From positions 1 to 33,007 of the forward strand of contig JAQSXJ010000110.1 of NCBI GenBank assembly GCA_029256725.1: DNA of 33,007 nt, given 5' to 3'. The number at the start of each line of letters is the position of its first letter. The stretch's first letter is position 1. The notes beneath the pieces are model-generated. The model was not told the origin of the DNA, did not search any database, and saw nothing but the letters and a program-made list of their open reading frames with translations. This DNA comes from Anaerocolumna sp. (GTDB taxonomy: Bacteria; Bacillota; Clostridia; Lachnospirales; Lachnospiraceae). Both the position numbers and the translations under genes were made by a program. Shown piece after piece: positions 26,608-33,007 of the stretch.

Positions 26608-27906
26608 TTAATGACAGTTGCAGCTATCGGAAGCTTTGCAGCCACAATCCTCTTGTTCCTTATGTTCTTCCTTATTACAGGAACAGACTGACTGACTTTC
26701 ACCGGAGAGATTGCCGCTTTGAAAACTTCCATCCAGATAAGCTGCTGCTGCTACATCAGCATCGCCTGTTGCTCCCGGCACTACAAGAATTCCATTGTTC
26801 ATGAGACCTTCCATCGCTTCCATACCGATGCCGCCACAGAGAACCGTATTGATTTTCTCTCTTTTCATAAGCTCTACGGACTGCCCATGTCCTCCTCCAG
26901 CAGAGGTCAATAAAGTTTTACCTGCCAGGGTACCATCTAATATTTCATATAATGTGAATTCTGTTGCTTTTCCAAAATGACCAAAAATGTTATTGCTGCC
27001 GTCTGTAGGCACTGCTAAACGAATAAAAGTTGTATTTTCGGCTTTCTTTTTCTCTGCCAGAAGACCCTTCAAAGTACCTACCGCATCATTTAACCAGTCA
27101 CCGTTTAATTCTTCAATTTTTTCACCGTCCACGGATTCCGCTATAGCAGGATTGATAGGAATTCTTCCAAGTACGGGCAGCTTGAACTTCTCAGCGGTTT
27201 CATTCACATGACTCTTACCGAATACGCTGATTCTCTCACCGCAGTTTCCACATTCTAAGTAACTGTAATTCTCCACTAACCCAAGGATTGGAACATTCAT
27301 AGCCTCTGCCATATTAACAGCCTTGGATACAATCATAGATACCAGTTCCTGAGGAGAAGTTACAATGATAATACCGTCAACCGGCAGGGATTGGAACACG
27401 GTCAGAGGGACATCACCGGTACCGGGAGGCATATCTACAAACATGTAATCCACGTCATCCCAGATAACATCTGACCAAAACTGCTTTACGGTACCTGCAA
27501 TGACTGGACCTCTCCAGATAACAGGGGTATCTTCTGTTTCAAGAAGAAGATTAACAGACATTACTCTTACACCTGTCTTACTGATAGATGGGAATATGCC
27601 CATTTCATTTCCCTGAGCTTTACTGTGTATACCAAAGGCTTTCGGTATTGACGGACCTGTGATATCTGCATCGAGAATTGCGGTATTATATCCTTCCCTG
27701 TTAAGCAGTACACTTAAATATGAAGTAACAAAGGACTTTCCTACTCCGCCTTTACCACTTACGATTCCGATAACCTTTTTTACTTTACTGTATGGATTTA
27801 AGGGTTCTTTTAGATCCTGCGGTTCACCTTTTCTGGAAGAACAGGTAGCCTGACAGCTTGAACAGCTGTCTCCGCAACTGCTTTGTGTCTCATATGTCTC
27901 ACTCAT
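26608..27906 (-). CDS. mrp: Mrp/NBP35-type ATPase fused to a NifX-like domain
   Basis: The 432-residue cytoplasmic protein has three parts. The Cys-rich N-terminus (C11, C15, C18, C22) and the Mrp P-loop ATPase (about 42-275, Walker A SGKGGVGKS at 50-58, MPPGTGD switch and CGNCG motif) resemble Fe-S carrier proteins that load clusters onto targets. The C-terminal part (about 290-400; FIRLAVPTDG, NIFGHFGKA, NTVLCGGIG) is a dinitrogenase iron-molybdenum cofactor-type domain as in NifX/NifB, followed by a Cys-rich tail ending CGCKASDSCNCH. The ATG at 27906 overlaps the upstream DUF134 gene by eight bases, so they form one operon. Which cluster or target it serves is unknown. Confidence 0.92.
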   Translation of the reverse strand: MSETYETQSSCGDSCSSCQATCSSRKGEPQDLKEPLNPYSKVKKVIGIVSGKGGVGKSFVTSYLSVLLNREGYNTAILDADITGPSIPKAFGIHSKAQGNEMGIFPSISKTGVRVMSVNLLLETEDTPVIWRGPVIAGTVKQFWSDVIWDDVDYMFVDMPPGTGDVPLTVFQSLPVDGIIIVTSPQELVSMIVSKAVNMAEAMNVPILGLVENYSYLECGNCGERISVFGKSHVNETAEKFKLPVLGRIPINPAIAESVDGEKIEELNGDWLNDAVGTLKGLLAEKKKAENTTFIRLAVPTDGSNNIFGHFGKATEFTLYEILDGTLAGKTLLTSAGGGHGQSVELMKREKINTVLCGGIGMEAMEGLMNNGILVVPGATGDADVAAAAYLDGSFQSGNLSGESQSVCSCNKEEHKEQEDCGCKASDSCNCH

Positions 27907-28243
27907 TTTCTGTGACCTCTTTTCTGCATTTTTTACATCTCATGCTGCATCTGCAGCCAGGAGAAACCTTATAGTTTCCTCCTGTTATAACAATCCCCTT
28001 GTTTTCTATGAGGGCTTCGGTAACCTTATGCCTTGCAGAGTATAGAATACGCTGGAGTGTGCCTCTGGATACATTCATGCTGTAGGCTGCCATTTCCTGG
28101 TCCATTCCTTCAAAGTCACACAGCCTTAAGGCTTCCATCTCATCCATCTGCAGTTCTATGTACTCCTTACCTTCTGCTGTAGTTTCTATGGAGTTGTATT
28201 TATATTCTGCACATACAAATCTGCATTTCTCATTTCCTGGCAA
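27899..28243 (-). CDS. DUF134 helix-turn-helix protein
   Basis: The 114-residue protein belongs to DUF134, small DNA-binding-like proteins often found beside Mrp or NifX-like genes. The middle part DEMEALRLCDFEGMDQ and the HTH MNVSRGTLQRILYSAR match the family; cysteines near both ends (C7, C11 and CRCSMRCKKCRK near 96-108) could bind metal or an Fe-S cluster. The start is TTG at 28243, six bases after AAAGGAG. It overlaps mrp by eight bases. A strong promoter and a perfect palindrome at the start site suggest self-repression, by inference. Confidence 0.86.
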   Translation of the reverse strand: MPGNEKCRFVCAEYKYNSIETTAEGKEYIELQMDEMEALRLCDFEGMDQEMAAYSMNVSRGTLQRILYSARHKVTEALIENKGIVITGGNYKVSPGCRCSMRCKKCRKEVTENE

Positions 28244-28375
28244 GAAAGGCTCCTTTCTGCTGATATACAGTTAGTTGAGTGCTTTGATCTGTTCAGCTTT
28301 TGCCTTATTGAAGAAACGAATTACACTTCAATGCTTTCGCGTCTCTGCTTGGCTGTAAATTTTTATACGCTAATC

Positions 28376-28389
28376 TGTGCATATGCACA
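28376..28389. promoter_or_regulatory. Perfect palindrome TGTGCATATGCACA, candidate operator
   Basis: This 14-bp palindrome lies just downstream of the -10 of the DUF134-mrp promoter, covering the predicted start site. A repressor bound there would block the operon. The DUF134 protein is the obvious candidate, but this is inference. Confidence 0.6.
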
Positions 28390-28395
28390 TTTCAC

Positions 28396-28423
28396 ATTAT
28401 ACTCCTTCCGGTACTGCTGTCAA
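28396..28423 (-). promoter_or_regulatory. Promoter of the DUF134-mrp operon
   Basis: On the minus strand, TTGACA (28423-28418) and TATAAT (28401-28396) are perfect hexamers, spaced 16 bases apart. Confidence 0.85.
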
Positions 28424-28544
28424 GACCTTCCATCCCTTTTTGCGTGCCAAATCACAAAGAAACTTAATAGAAAATTAACTCTATCAGTAGCAAATAATAT
28501 TTCTCGGAATATGATGTAATAATAGATATTAAAGGAGCATTATC

Positions 28545-29117
28545 TTGGCTATTCGAATTTTTATAGATCAGGGCCATAATCCCCAGGGAATTAATGCTGG
28601 TGCAGAGGGTTTCGGATTAAGAGAACAGGATATTACCTATCAGGTCGGTATATATCTGGCAAATATTTTAAATGGTGATCCCAGGTTTGAAGCCCGCACC
28701 TCAAGAACCAGTCCTGAACAGGTGTTAGGTTACAGTAACACTTCCAGTCTTGCAGAACGGGTACGTCTTGCCAATACCTGGCCTGCTGATTATTTCTTAA
28801 GTATCCACTGCAATGCAAGTGATAACCCCGCCCTAAACGGAACAGAATGTTATGTTTACGAAAATTATTCCCAGTCTTATTATCTGGCTGAACGTATCTT
28901 ACTGGCAATCGTAGACCGGCTCGATACTTATAACAACGGAGTGCGTATCAATCCCTCTCTTTACGTATTAAGAAGAACGAATATGCCTTCAGTTCTGATA
29001 GAGCTTGGATATATTACGAATTATAATGACGCTCAGAAATTAGAAAACAGACAGTATGACTTTGCTTATGCTATTTATCAGGGACTTCTTAATTATTTCG
29101 GGCTGCCCCCTATGTAA
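28545..29117 (+). CDS. N-acetylmuramoyl-L-alanine amidase (Amidase_3)
   Basis: This 190-residue zinc amidase cleaves the bond between N-acetylmuramic acid and L-alanine in peptidoglycan. The fold has its zinc ligands in order: His in IDQGHNP (about 11), Glu near LREQD, His in SIHCNAS (about 82), and the catalytic Glu in LIELGYITN (about 149). It has no signal peptide or anchor, which points to a spore-associated or lysis-released enzyme of the CwlC type, or a non-classical exit. The start is TTG 28545, seven bases after AAAGGAG. It stands alone between the DUF134 promoter and the MIF gene. No obvious sporulation promoter was identified. Confidence 0.88.
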   Translation: MAIRIFIDQGHNPQGINAGAEGFGLREQDITYQVGIYLANILNGDPRFEARTSRTSPEQVLGYSNTSSLAERVRLANTWPADYFLSIHCNASDNPALNGTECYVYENYSQSYYLAERILLAIVDRLDTYNNGVRINPSLYVLRRTNMPSVLIELGYITNYNDAQKLENRQYDFAYAIYQGLLNYFGLPPM

Positions 29118-29149
29118 ACCATATACAATATCCACCTAATAATAAAGAA

Positions 29150-29177
29150 GGACAGCTGCAACTTCCGGCAGCTGTCC
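29150..29177. terminator. Bidirectional terminator between amidase and MIF genes
   Basis: Arms GGACAGCTGC and GCAGCTGTCC form a perfect 10-bp stem around an AACTTCCG loop. The T-rich tail is better on the minus strand, so it mainly serves the MIF gene. Confidence 0.75.
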
Positions 29178-29187
29178 GTTAGATGTA

Positions 29188-29532
29188 CTAGAAATTATTG
29201 CCGTTGTAACCCCAGTGGCTTACCTCTTCATACTTTACATATATTTTGCCTGGTTCAATACCAAGCTCCTCTTCTAGGATGTTCGTGATCTCGGAAGTTA
29301 GCTTGTTATAGGAATTACTGTCTGCTTTTCCAAAGAGTTTCACTTCTACAAAAGCAATGGGCTTATCGTTTTTCCCCTGGAAATAGAGGCTTGCATCTCC
29401 TTCAAAGGACAGCATAAGCCAGGTTTCGCTCTTACCGGGTATAATACCGATTGCCTTACCGAGTTTCTCTTTTATAATAACTTCCTTCTCTTTTGATATT
29501 GCAATGTTGGTTTTTGTACTAATATAGGGCAT
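29188..29532 (-). CDS. MIF/tautomerase superfamily protein
   Basis: The 114-residue product starts MPYISTKTN. Pro2 is the catalytic base of the phenylpyruvate tautomerase/MIF group, and the length fits a MIF monomer. Conserved pieces include SETWLMLSFEG and the GYNGNNF end, as in MIF homologues. The native substrate of bacterial members is usually unknown; secretion cannot be told from this sequence. ATG 29532 follows AGGAGG, with a TTGACA-18-TATGCT promoter upstream. Confidence 0.87.
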   Translation of the reverse strand: MPYISTKTNIAISKEKEVIIKEKLGKAIGIIPGKSETWLMLSFEGDASLYFQGKNDKPIAFVEVKLFGKADSNSYNKLTSEITNILEEELGIEPGKIYVKYEEVSHWGYNGNNF

Positions 29533-29583
29533 TGGAATCCTCCTTATAATAAATTAATTATTTTTCTGGAAATTAATAACTTC

Positions 29584-29613
29584 AGCATAATTTATAAGGA
29601 ATACCTTTGTCAA
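29584..29613 (-). promoter_or_regulatory. Probable promoter of the MIF gene
   Basis: On the minus strand, TTGACA (29613-29608) and TATGCT (29589-29584) are 18 bases apart, about 50 bases upstream of the ATG. Confidence 0.6.
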
Positions 29614-29991
29614 GTCGGTAAAGACTTTTAATCAACACAATTTTGTATAGATATTAAAATCCAATTCTACCCAAGTGGAATACTGGCATTTTATTATTTA
29701 ATGGATATTTTGATGGCCTGTCACATATTTTATTCTAAAGATGATTGGACATGATAAACTCTTGTACCTTTTTCGTGTTATTTCGGTTTTTGTGATAAAA
29801 TTTATCTTTTCTTATCGGACAGCCTGTGCTATAATGATATTTGGTGGTAATTTCGTCCCATGAAACTTATTTACTAAATATTTTGCATGAAATGTCCCAT
29901 GATTAATCATACTAGACTTGGGGCACTTAATTTTGTAAAGGGTTTCTTTTTTTATCGTATTGTGCAACAATGAGACCCATGGAGGAATATG
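29614..29991. other. rpoD upstream region with extended -10
   Basis: This 380-base gap has no gene. A TATAAT at 29830-29835 with an extended TG (29827-29828) lies 157 bases upstream of the sigma gene. The leader holds two copies of GTCCCATGA and a palindrome ATGATTAATCAT near 29900, of unknown meaning. Confidence 0.5.
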
Positions 29992-31107
29992 ATGAGCGAA
30001 GCAACACATAATTTTGAAGAAAGACTTAAAGAACTACTGTCCTATGCCAATGACAATAAAGGTGTAGTGGATGTAGGGAAGGTCAACGATTTTTTTAAAG
30101 AGATGAACCTTGATGTAAGGCAAATCGATAAAATATATGAGTACCTTGAGGCACATAACATTGTCATTTTAAATCCCGTTGAAGAGGATGAACCTGATGA
30201 TGAGATCATACTGGAGTTAGAAGACAGTGATGAAGCTGCTCTATTGGATTTTGACGATTTATCCGTGATCGGCACTATGTCTGATGACCCGGTAAAACTG
30301 TACCTGAAGGAAATCGGTAGTTACCCCTTATTGTCTGTGGCAGAAGAAATTGAACTTGCCAAGAAAATTGAAGAGGGTGATGCCCATGCCAAGCAGGTGC
30401 TTGCTGAGTCCAACTTAAGGCTGGTTGTCAGCATTGCAAAGCGTTATGTAGGCCGCGGTCTTTCTTTCCTTGATTTAATCCAGGAGGGTAACTTAGGTCT
30501 TATCAAAGCTGTTGATAAGTTCGATTACAGTAAAGGGTATAAATTCAGTACCTATGCTACCTGGTGGATTCGTCAGGCTATCACAAGATCTATTGCCGAT
30601 CAGTCCAGAACCATACGTATCCCGGTACATATGTCTGAAGTTATTAATAAGACATATCGTGTATCCAGAAGTCTCTTACAGAGCTTAGGCCGTGAACCTT
30701 CCGAGCAGGAAATCGCAGATGCAATGAAGCTGCCTATTGAAAAGGTTAGAGAAATCCTGAAAGTATCTGCAGATCCTATTTCCCTGGATACTCCTATCGG
30801 TGAAGAAGATGACAGCCATTTAGGTGACTTTATTAAGGATGATTCCATTATGGGTCCTGAAGATGCTGCTTCCTATTCTGTATTACAGGATCAGATTTCC
30901 AAACTTTTAGAGACGCTTACAGAAAGAGAACAAAGAGTGCTTATCCTTCGTTTTGGTTTAAAGGACGGCAGAACCAGAACTCTTGAGGAAGTTGGCAAGG
31001 AATTTAACGTTACTCGTGAACGTATCCGCCAGATCGAAGCCAAAGCTTTAAGAAAATTAAGACATCCAAGCAGAGCTCGCATGTTAAAAGGTTACGATAT
31101 AATGTAA
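29992..31107 (+). CDS. rpoD: RNA polymerase sigma factor, RpoD/SigA type
   Basis: This is a 371-residue sigma-70 factor of group 1 or close to it. It has a short region 1.1 (about residues 5-55), an acidic linker, region 1.2 (DDPVKLYLKEIG, near 97), region 2 with the -10 recognition helix (FSTYATWWIRQAITR), region 3, and region 4.2 for the -35 (TLEEVGKEFNVTRERIRQIEAKALRKLRHP). The length matches SigA. ATG 29992 sits six bases after GGAGG; the ATG just before is too close. Normally sigA follows dnaG; here no dnaG precedes it, so either the operon was split or this is a second copy. A terminator at 31167 follows. Confidence 0.93.
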   Translation: MSEATHNFEERLKELLSYANDNKGVVDVGKVNDFFKEMNLDVRQIDKIYEYLEAHNIVILNPVEEDEPDDEIILELEDSDEAALLDFDDLSVIGTMSDDPVKLYLKEIGSYPLLSVAEEIELAKKIEEGDAHAKQVLAESNLRLVVSIAKRYVGRGLSFLDLIQEGNLGLIKAVDKFDYSKGYKFSTYATWWIRQAITRSIADQSRTIRIPVHMSEVINKTYRVSRSLLQSLGREPSEQEIADAMKLPIEKVREILKVSADPISLDTPIGEEDDSHLGDFIKDDSIMGPEDAASYSVLQDQISKLLETLTEREQRVLILRFGLKDGRTRTLEEVGKEFNVTRERIRQIEAKALRKLRHPSRARMLKGYDIM

Positions 31108-31166
31108 TTCAATGCTGGCCTGGCGAAAGTTATAAGATAACTTGCAAGTACGCAAATATATAATTC

Positions 31167-31206
31167 TGCAATGCATGAGTGCCAGATTAAAATGCATTGC
31201 ATTTTT
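31167..31206 (+). terminator. Intrinsic terminator after rpoD
   Basis: A perfect 10-bp stem, TGCAATGCAT with ATGCATTGCA, is followed by TTTTT. It lies 60 bases past the stop. Confidence 0.88.
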
Positions 31207-31226
31207 CAAACTACTATCAAGCAGTA

Positions 31227-31243
31227 TCACAAGTATCTTGTGA
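31227..31243. promoter_or_regulatory. Short inverted repeat upstream of plsC
   Basis: TCACAAG-TAT-CTTGTGA is a perfect 7-bp inverted repeat about 87 bases upstream of plsC. It may be a regulator site; no family is recognised. Confidence 0.35.
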
Positions 31244-31329
31244 CTACACGGATATTAGATTGGAAGCAAAGATAGATAGTTTCAACATCCTGATAGAATG
31301 TGTGCTTAGGCACACAGGTGGAGGTTACT

Positions 31330-32049
31330 ATGGAAAGAATCTTGGTAATGGTACTAAGGAGCATCTTTCAGCTGCCTTATTGGTTATATTTATTAAACAA
31401 ATATAAGAAACATCCTGATAAATACAGCGATCAGACCCGATATGCTTTTCTCCACCGGTTGACTGTTAAGGCCAACCGCCGAGGAGGGGTACATTTAACC
31501 TGTACCGGGACAGAAAATCTCCCGAAAGAATCCGGTTATATCCTTTTCGGAAATCACCAGGGACTTTTTGATGCCCTGTTACTGCTGGAGACTCACGATA
31601 AACCCTTTGCAACCGTATCGAAAATAGAAATACAGAACATACCTTTCCTGCGGGATGTCTTCACTTTACTTGGTTCCAAATTTATTGTCAGAGAAGATGT
31701 AAGACAGTCTTTAAAGGTATTAAATGAGGTCACAGAAGAAGTGAAACAGGGAAAAAATTATCTTATCTTTCCCGAAGGTACCAGATCCAAAAATGGGAAT
31801 CAGATTCAGGAATTTAAAGGTGGCAGCTTTAAATCTGCCATGAATGCCAAATGTCCTATTGTTCCTATTGCTATTCTGGATTCCTACAAAGTGTTCGATA
31901 CCCATTCTATTAAAAAGACGAGTGTACAGATTCATTACTTAAAACCTTTGTATTATGATGATTATAAAGGAATGAAATCTAACGACATTGCAGCATATGT
32001 ATCAGAAACCATTAAGAATAAGATTGCAGAATCTGAATCTTGTCTGTAG
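31330..32049 (+). CDS. plsC: 1-acyl-sn-glycerol-3-phosphate acyltransferase
   Basis: This 239-residue enzyme adds the second acyl chain to lysophosphatidic acid in phospholipid synthesis. The acyltransferase motifs are clear: NHQGLFD (HxxxxD, catalytic His and Asp), FIVRE region, and FPEGTRS (glycerol-phosphate binding), then VPIAI. A hydrophobic stretch at the N-terminus (about 5-22) suits membrane attachment. I start at ATG 31330, five bases after GGAGG; the longer frame begins ten codons upstream without a site. It stands alone between the rpoD terminator and a convergent zinc-ribbon gene. Confidence 0.92.
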   Translation: MERILVMVLRSIFQLPYWLYLLNKYKKHPDKYSDQTRYAFLHRLTVKANRRGGVHLTCTGTENLPKESGYILFGNHQGLFDALLLLETHDKPFATVSKIEIQNIPFLRDVFTLLGSKFIVREDVRQSLKVLNEVTEEVKQGKNYLIFPEGTRSKNGNQIQEFKGGSFKSAMNAKCPIVPIAILDSYKVFDTHSIKKTSVQIHYLKPLYYDDYKGMKSNDIAAYVSETIKNKIAESESCL

Positions 32050-32157
32050 TAAAACAACTAGTCTTATGTAAATAGTTTAATGCTATGAAAACAGATAATT
32101 CGTTCGCTTTCATTCTCAAATATTGTATCACCGTAATCTCAAAAACATAAAGATATG

Positions 32158-32191
32158 AAAAAAAAGCTGTACGTAATGTATCAGCTTTTTT
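32158..32191. terminator. Bidirectional terminator after plsC and the zinc-ribbon gene
   Basis: AAAAAAGCTG and CAGCTTTTTT form a perfect stem with A/T tracts on both sides, placed between two convergent genes. Confidence 0.85.
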
Positions 32192-32201
32192 CTTTTATAT
32201 C

Positions 32202-32648
32202 TTATACTTCTTTTTCTTCAGTGATATCTTCAACAACATCATCAACAACATGAATGATATCTTCTACAACTTCCTCTTCTTCTGCTACTTCCTCTTCTGC
32301 AACTTTGGCACCGCAGCTGGAACAGTAGGCCGCTTCTTTTGAAAGTTCGACACCGCAGCTCTCGCATAATTTCGTTCCTTTTAGGTTCTGGATGTCTTTC
32401 TTTAATTGAGATATCTTATCCATAGAGACTGTTATCTCTCCGCATAAGCCTTCATAATCATAATTCTCATCGGCTACATGTGCATTATAATAAGCACGGC
32501 CAATTTCAAGATAGTTTTTATTTATTTTATCTTTTTCACTGCTTACCTGATTACTGAGCTTTGCAATATCTGCCAGCTCCTTGGCTTTCTTAGACAATTC
32601 TTTGCCTTTTTCTGTAATAGTGCCGCCAACTTTTTCAAAAAAATCCAT
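32202..32648 (-). CDS. Small zinc-ribbon protein with coiled coil and acidic tail
   Basis: The 148-residue protein has a Lys/Glu-rich coiled-coil first half (about 10-85), a zinc ribbon (CESCG near 95 and CSSCG near 108), and a strongly acidic C-terminus rich in Glu, Asp and Val. No signal peptide or membrane helix is present. Similar zinc-ribbon proteins are common in Firmicutes and of unknown role; ydjI in this window has a comparable C-terminal ribbon. ATG 32648 follows AGGAGG by six bases. I do not assign a function. Confidence 0.8.
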   Translation of the reverse strand: MDFFEKVGGTITEKGKELSKKAKELADIAKLSNQVSSEKDKINKNYLEIGRAYYNAHVADENYDYEGLCGEITVSMDKISQLKKDIQNLKGTKLCESCGVELSKEAAYCSSCGAKVAEEEVAEEEEVVEDIIHVVDDVVEDITEEKEV

Positions 32649-32882
32649 TCTATTACCTCCTGTATCCGCTTCTATCGGTTGTTGTTTTGTCCGTATTGTC
32701 TGTCAACATTAGTATATGTCATATATAGTATCATAATTTGTAATAAATACAAGTATGTTTAGTGTTTTTTAATAATTCTAATTTATACTTTAAACTACTG
32801 ATTTAGCAGGTTTGTTTGCAAGGAATATAAATAGTTTAAAGCCTTTCATACGCAAAATTATCATACCGGATATTATATTGAA
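32649..32882. other. Upstream region of the zinc-ribbon gene
   Basis: I see no gene here. The minus strand carries a TATACT that could be a -10 near 32710, but its -35 is poor. Confidence 0.35.
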
Positions 32883-32905
32883 AAGGAAGGGACTAACCCT
32901 TCCTT
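32883..32905 (-). terminator. Intrinsic terminator of the partial gene
   Basis: AAGGAAGGG-ACTAA-CCCTTCCTT (plus-strand reading) is a perfect 9-bp stem followed by TTTTC on the minus strand, 25 bases past the stop. Confidence 0.8.
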
Positions 32906-32929
32906 CAAATCACTTATACCATGACCTTC

Positions 32930-33007
32930 TTATTTATCATATGCCGGGTTGAAAGCATAGAAGTTCTTGGAATCCAGGTTATCCTGAACGATTCTTAATG
33001 ATTCACC
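32930..33007 (-). CDS. C-terminus of an unidentified protein (partial)
   Basis: An open minus-strand frame enters from the right edge and ends in TAA at 32930. The 25 residues run from GESLRIV through LDSKNFYAFNPAYDK at the stop. The terminator just past it supports a real gene. I do not recognise the family from this fragment. Confidence 0.6.
   Translation of the reverse strand, partial: GESLRIVQDNLDSKNFYAFNPAYDK

Overview
The window looks like chromosome from a low-GC, strictly Gram-positive anaerobe of the Lachnospiraceae (Clostridium cluster XIVa; Lachnoclostridium/Anaerocolumna-like). I infer this from the AT-rich composition, the strong AGGAGG ribosome-binding sites with frequent TTG/GTG starts, the start of an S10 ribosomal operon, a class II aldolase, a sortase-type surface protein, a c-di-GMP-I riboswitch of the clostridial type and a PspA/YdjGHI-like module. 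I saw no tRNA, rRNA, CRISPR array, phage gene or transposase.

Layout. (1) 1-1345, minus strand: promoter and first genes of the S10 operon (rpsJ, rplC, first codons of rplD). (2) 1407-8350, minus strand: a secreted transglutaminase-like protein behind a c-di-GMP-I riboswitch, then a ~5.4 kb cell-wall adhesin with SpaA/Cna-B repeats, a TP-rich stalk and a VPKTG anchor. The adhesin reading frame is broken twice. (3) 8503-13853, minus strand: an RlmI-like methyltransferase, a very large hybrid sensor kinase with a 7TMR-DISM-like sensor, and a REC-wHTH-BTAD response regulator. These probably form one transcription unit pointing at the adhesin. (4) 13876-16264, minus strand: an SGNH esterase and a LacI-type regulator. 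(5) 16312-21079, plus strand: pspA and ydjG-ydjH-ydjI homologues, a membrane-stress module with two related MITE-like repeats beside it. (6) 21139-24969: a repeat-rich interval, then phosphoglucomutase and fructose-bisphosphate aldolase on the minus strand. (7) 25067-28423: dinB behind a LexA-like box, facing an mrp-NifX fusion with a DUF134 regulator. (8) 28545-33007: a spore/cell-wall type amidase, a MIF-family protein, an rpoD-type sigma factor, plsC, a small zinc-ribbon protein and the tail of an unidentified gene.

The genes that seem to work together are these. The two-component system sits directly upstream of the adhesin, and a perfect 14-bp inverted repeat lies just upstream of the likely adhesin -35 region. 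The riboswitch-controlled transglutaminase-like protein follows the adhesin, so both may serve a surface-attachment programme, although the adhesin itself looks decayed. PspA, YdjG, YdjH and YdjI form a known membrane-protection set. Mrp-NifX and DUF134 overlap and share a near-consensus promoter with a palindrome at the start site. Other well-supported signals are a perfect sigma-A promoter for pgm, a promoter for rpsJ, and terminators after most genes.

I found no clearly new defence or biosynthetic system. The items most worth follow-up are the riboswitch, the kinase that lacks its first phospho-acceptor histidine, the paired MITE-like elements, the LexA-like box, and the operator-like palindrome before DUF134-mrp.
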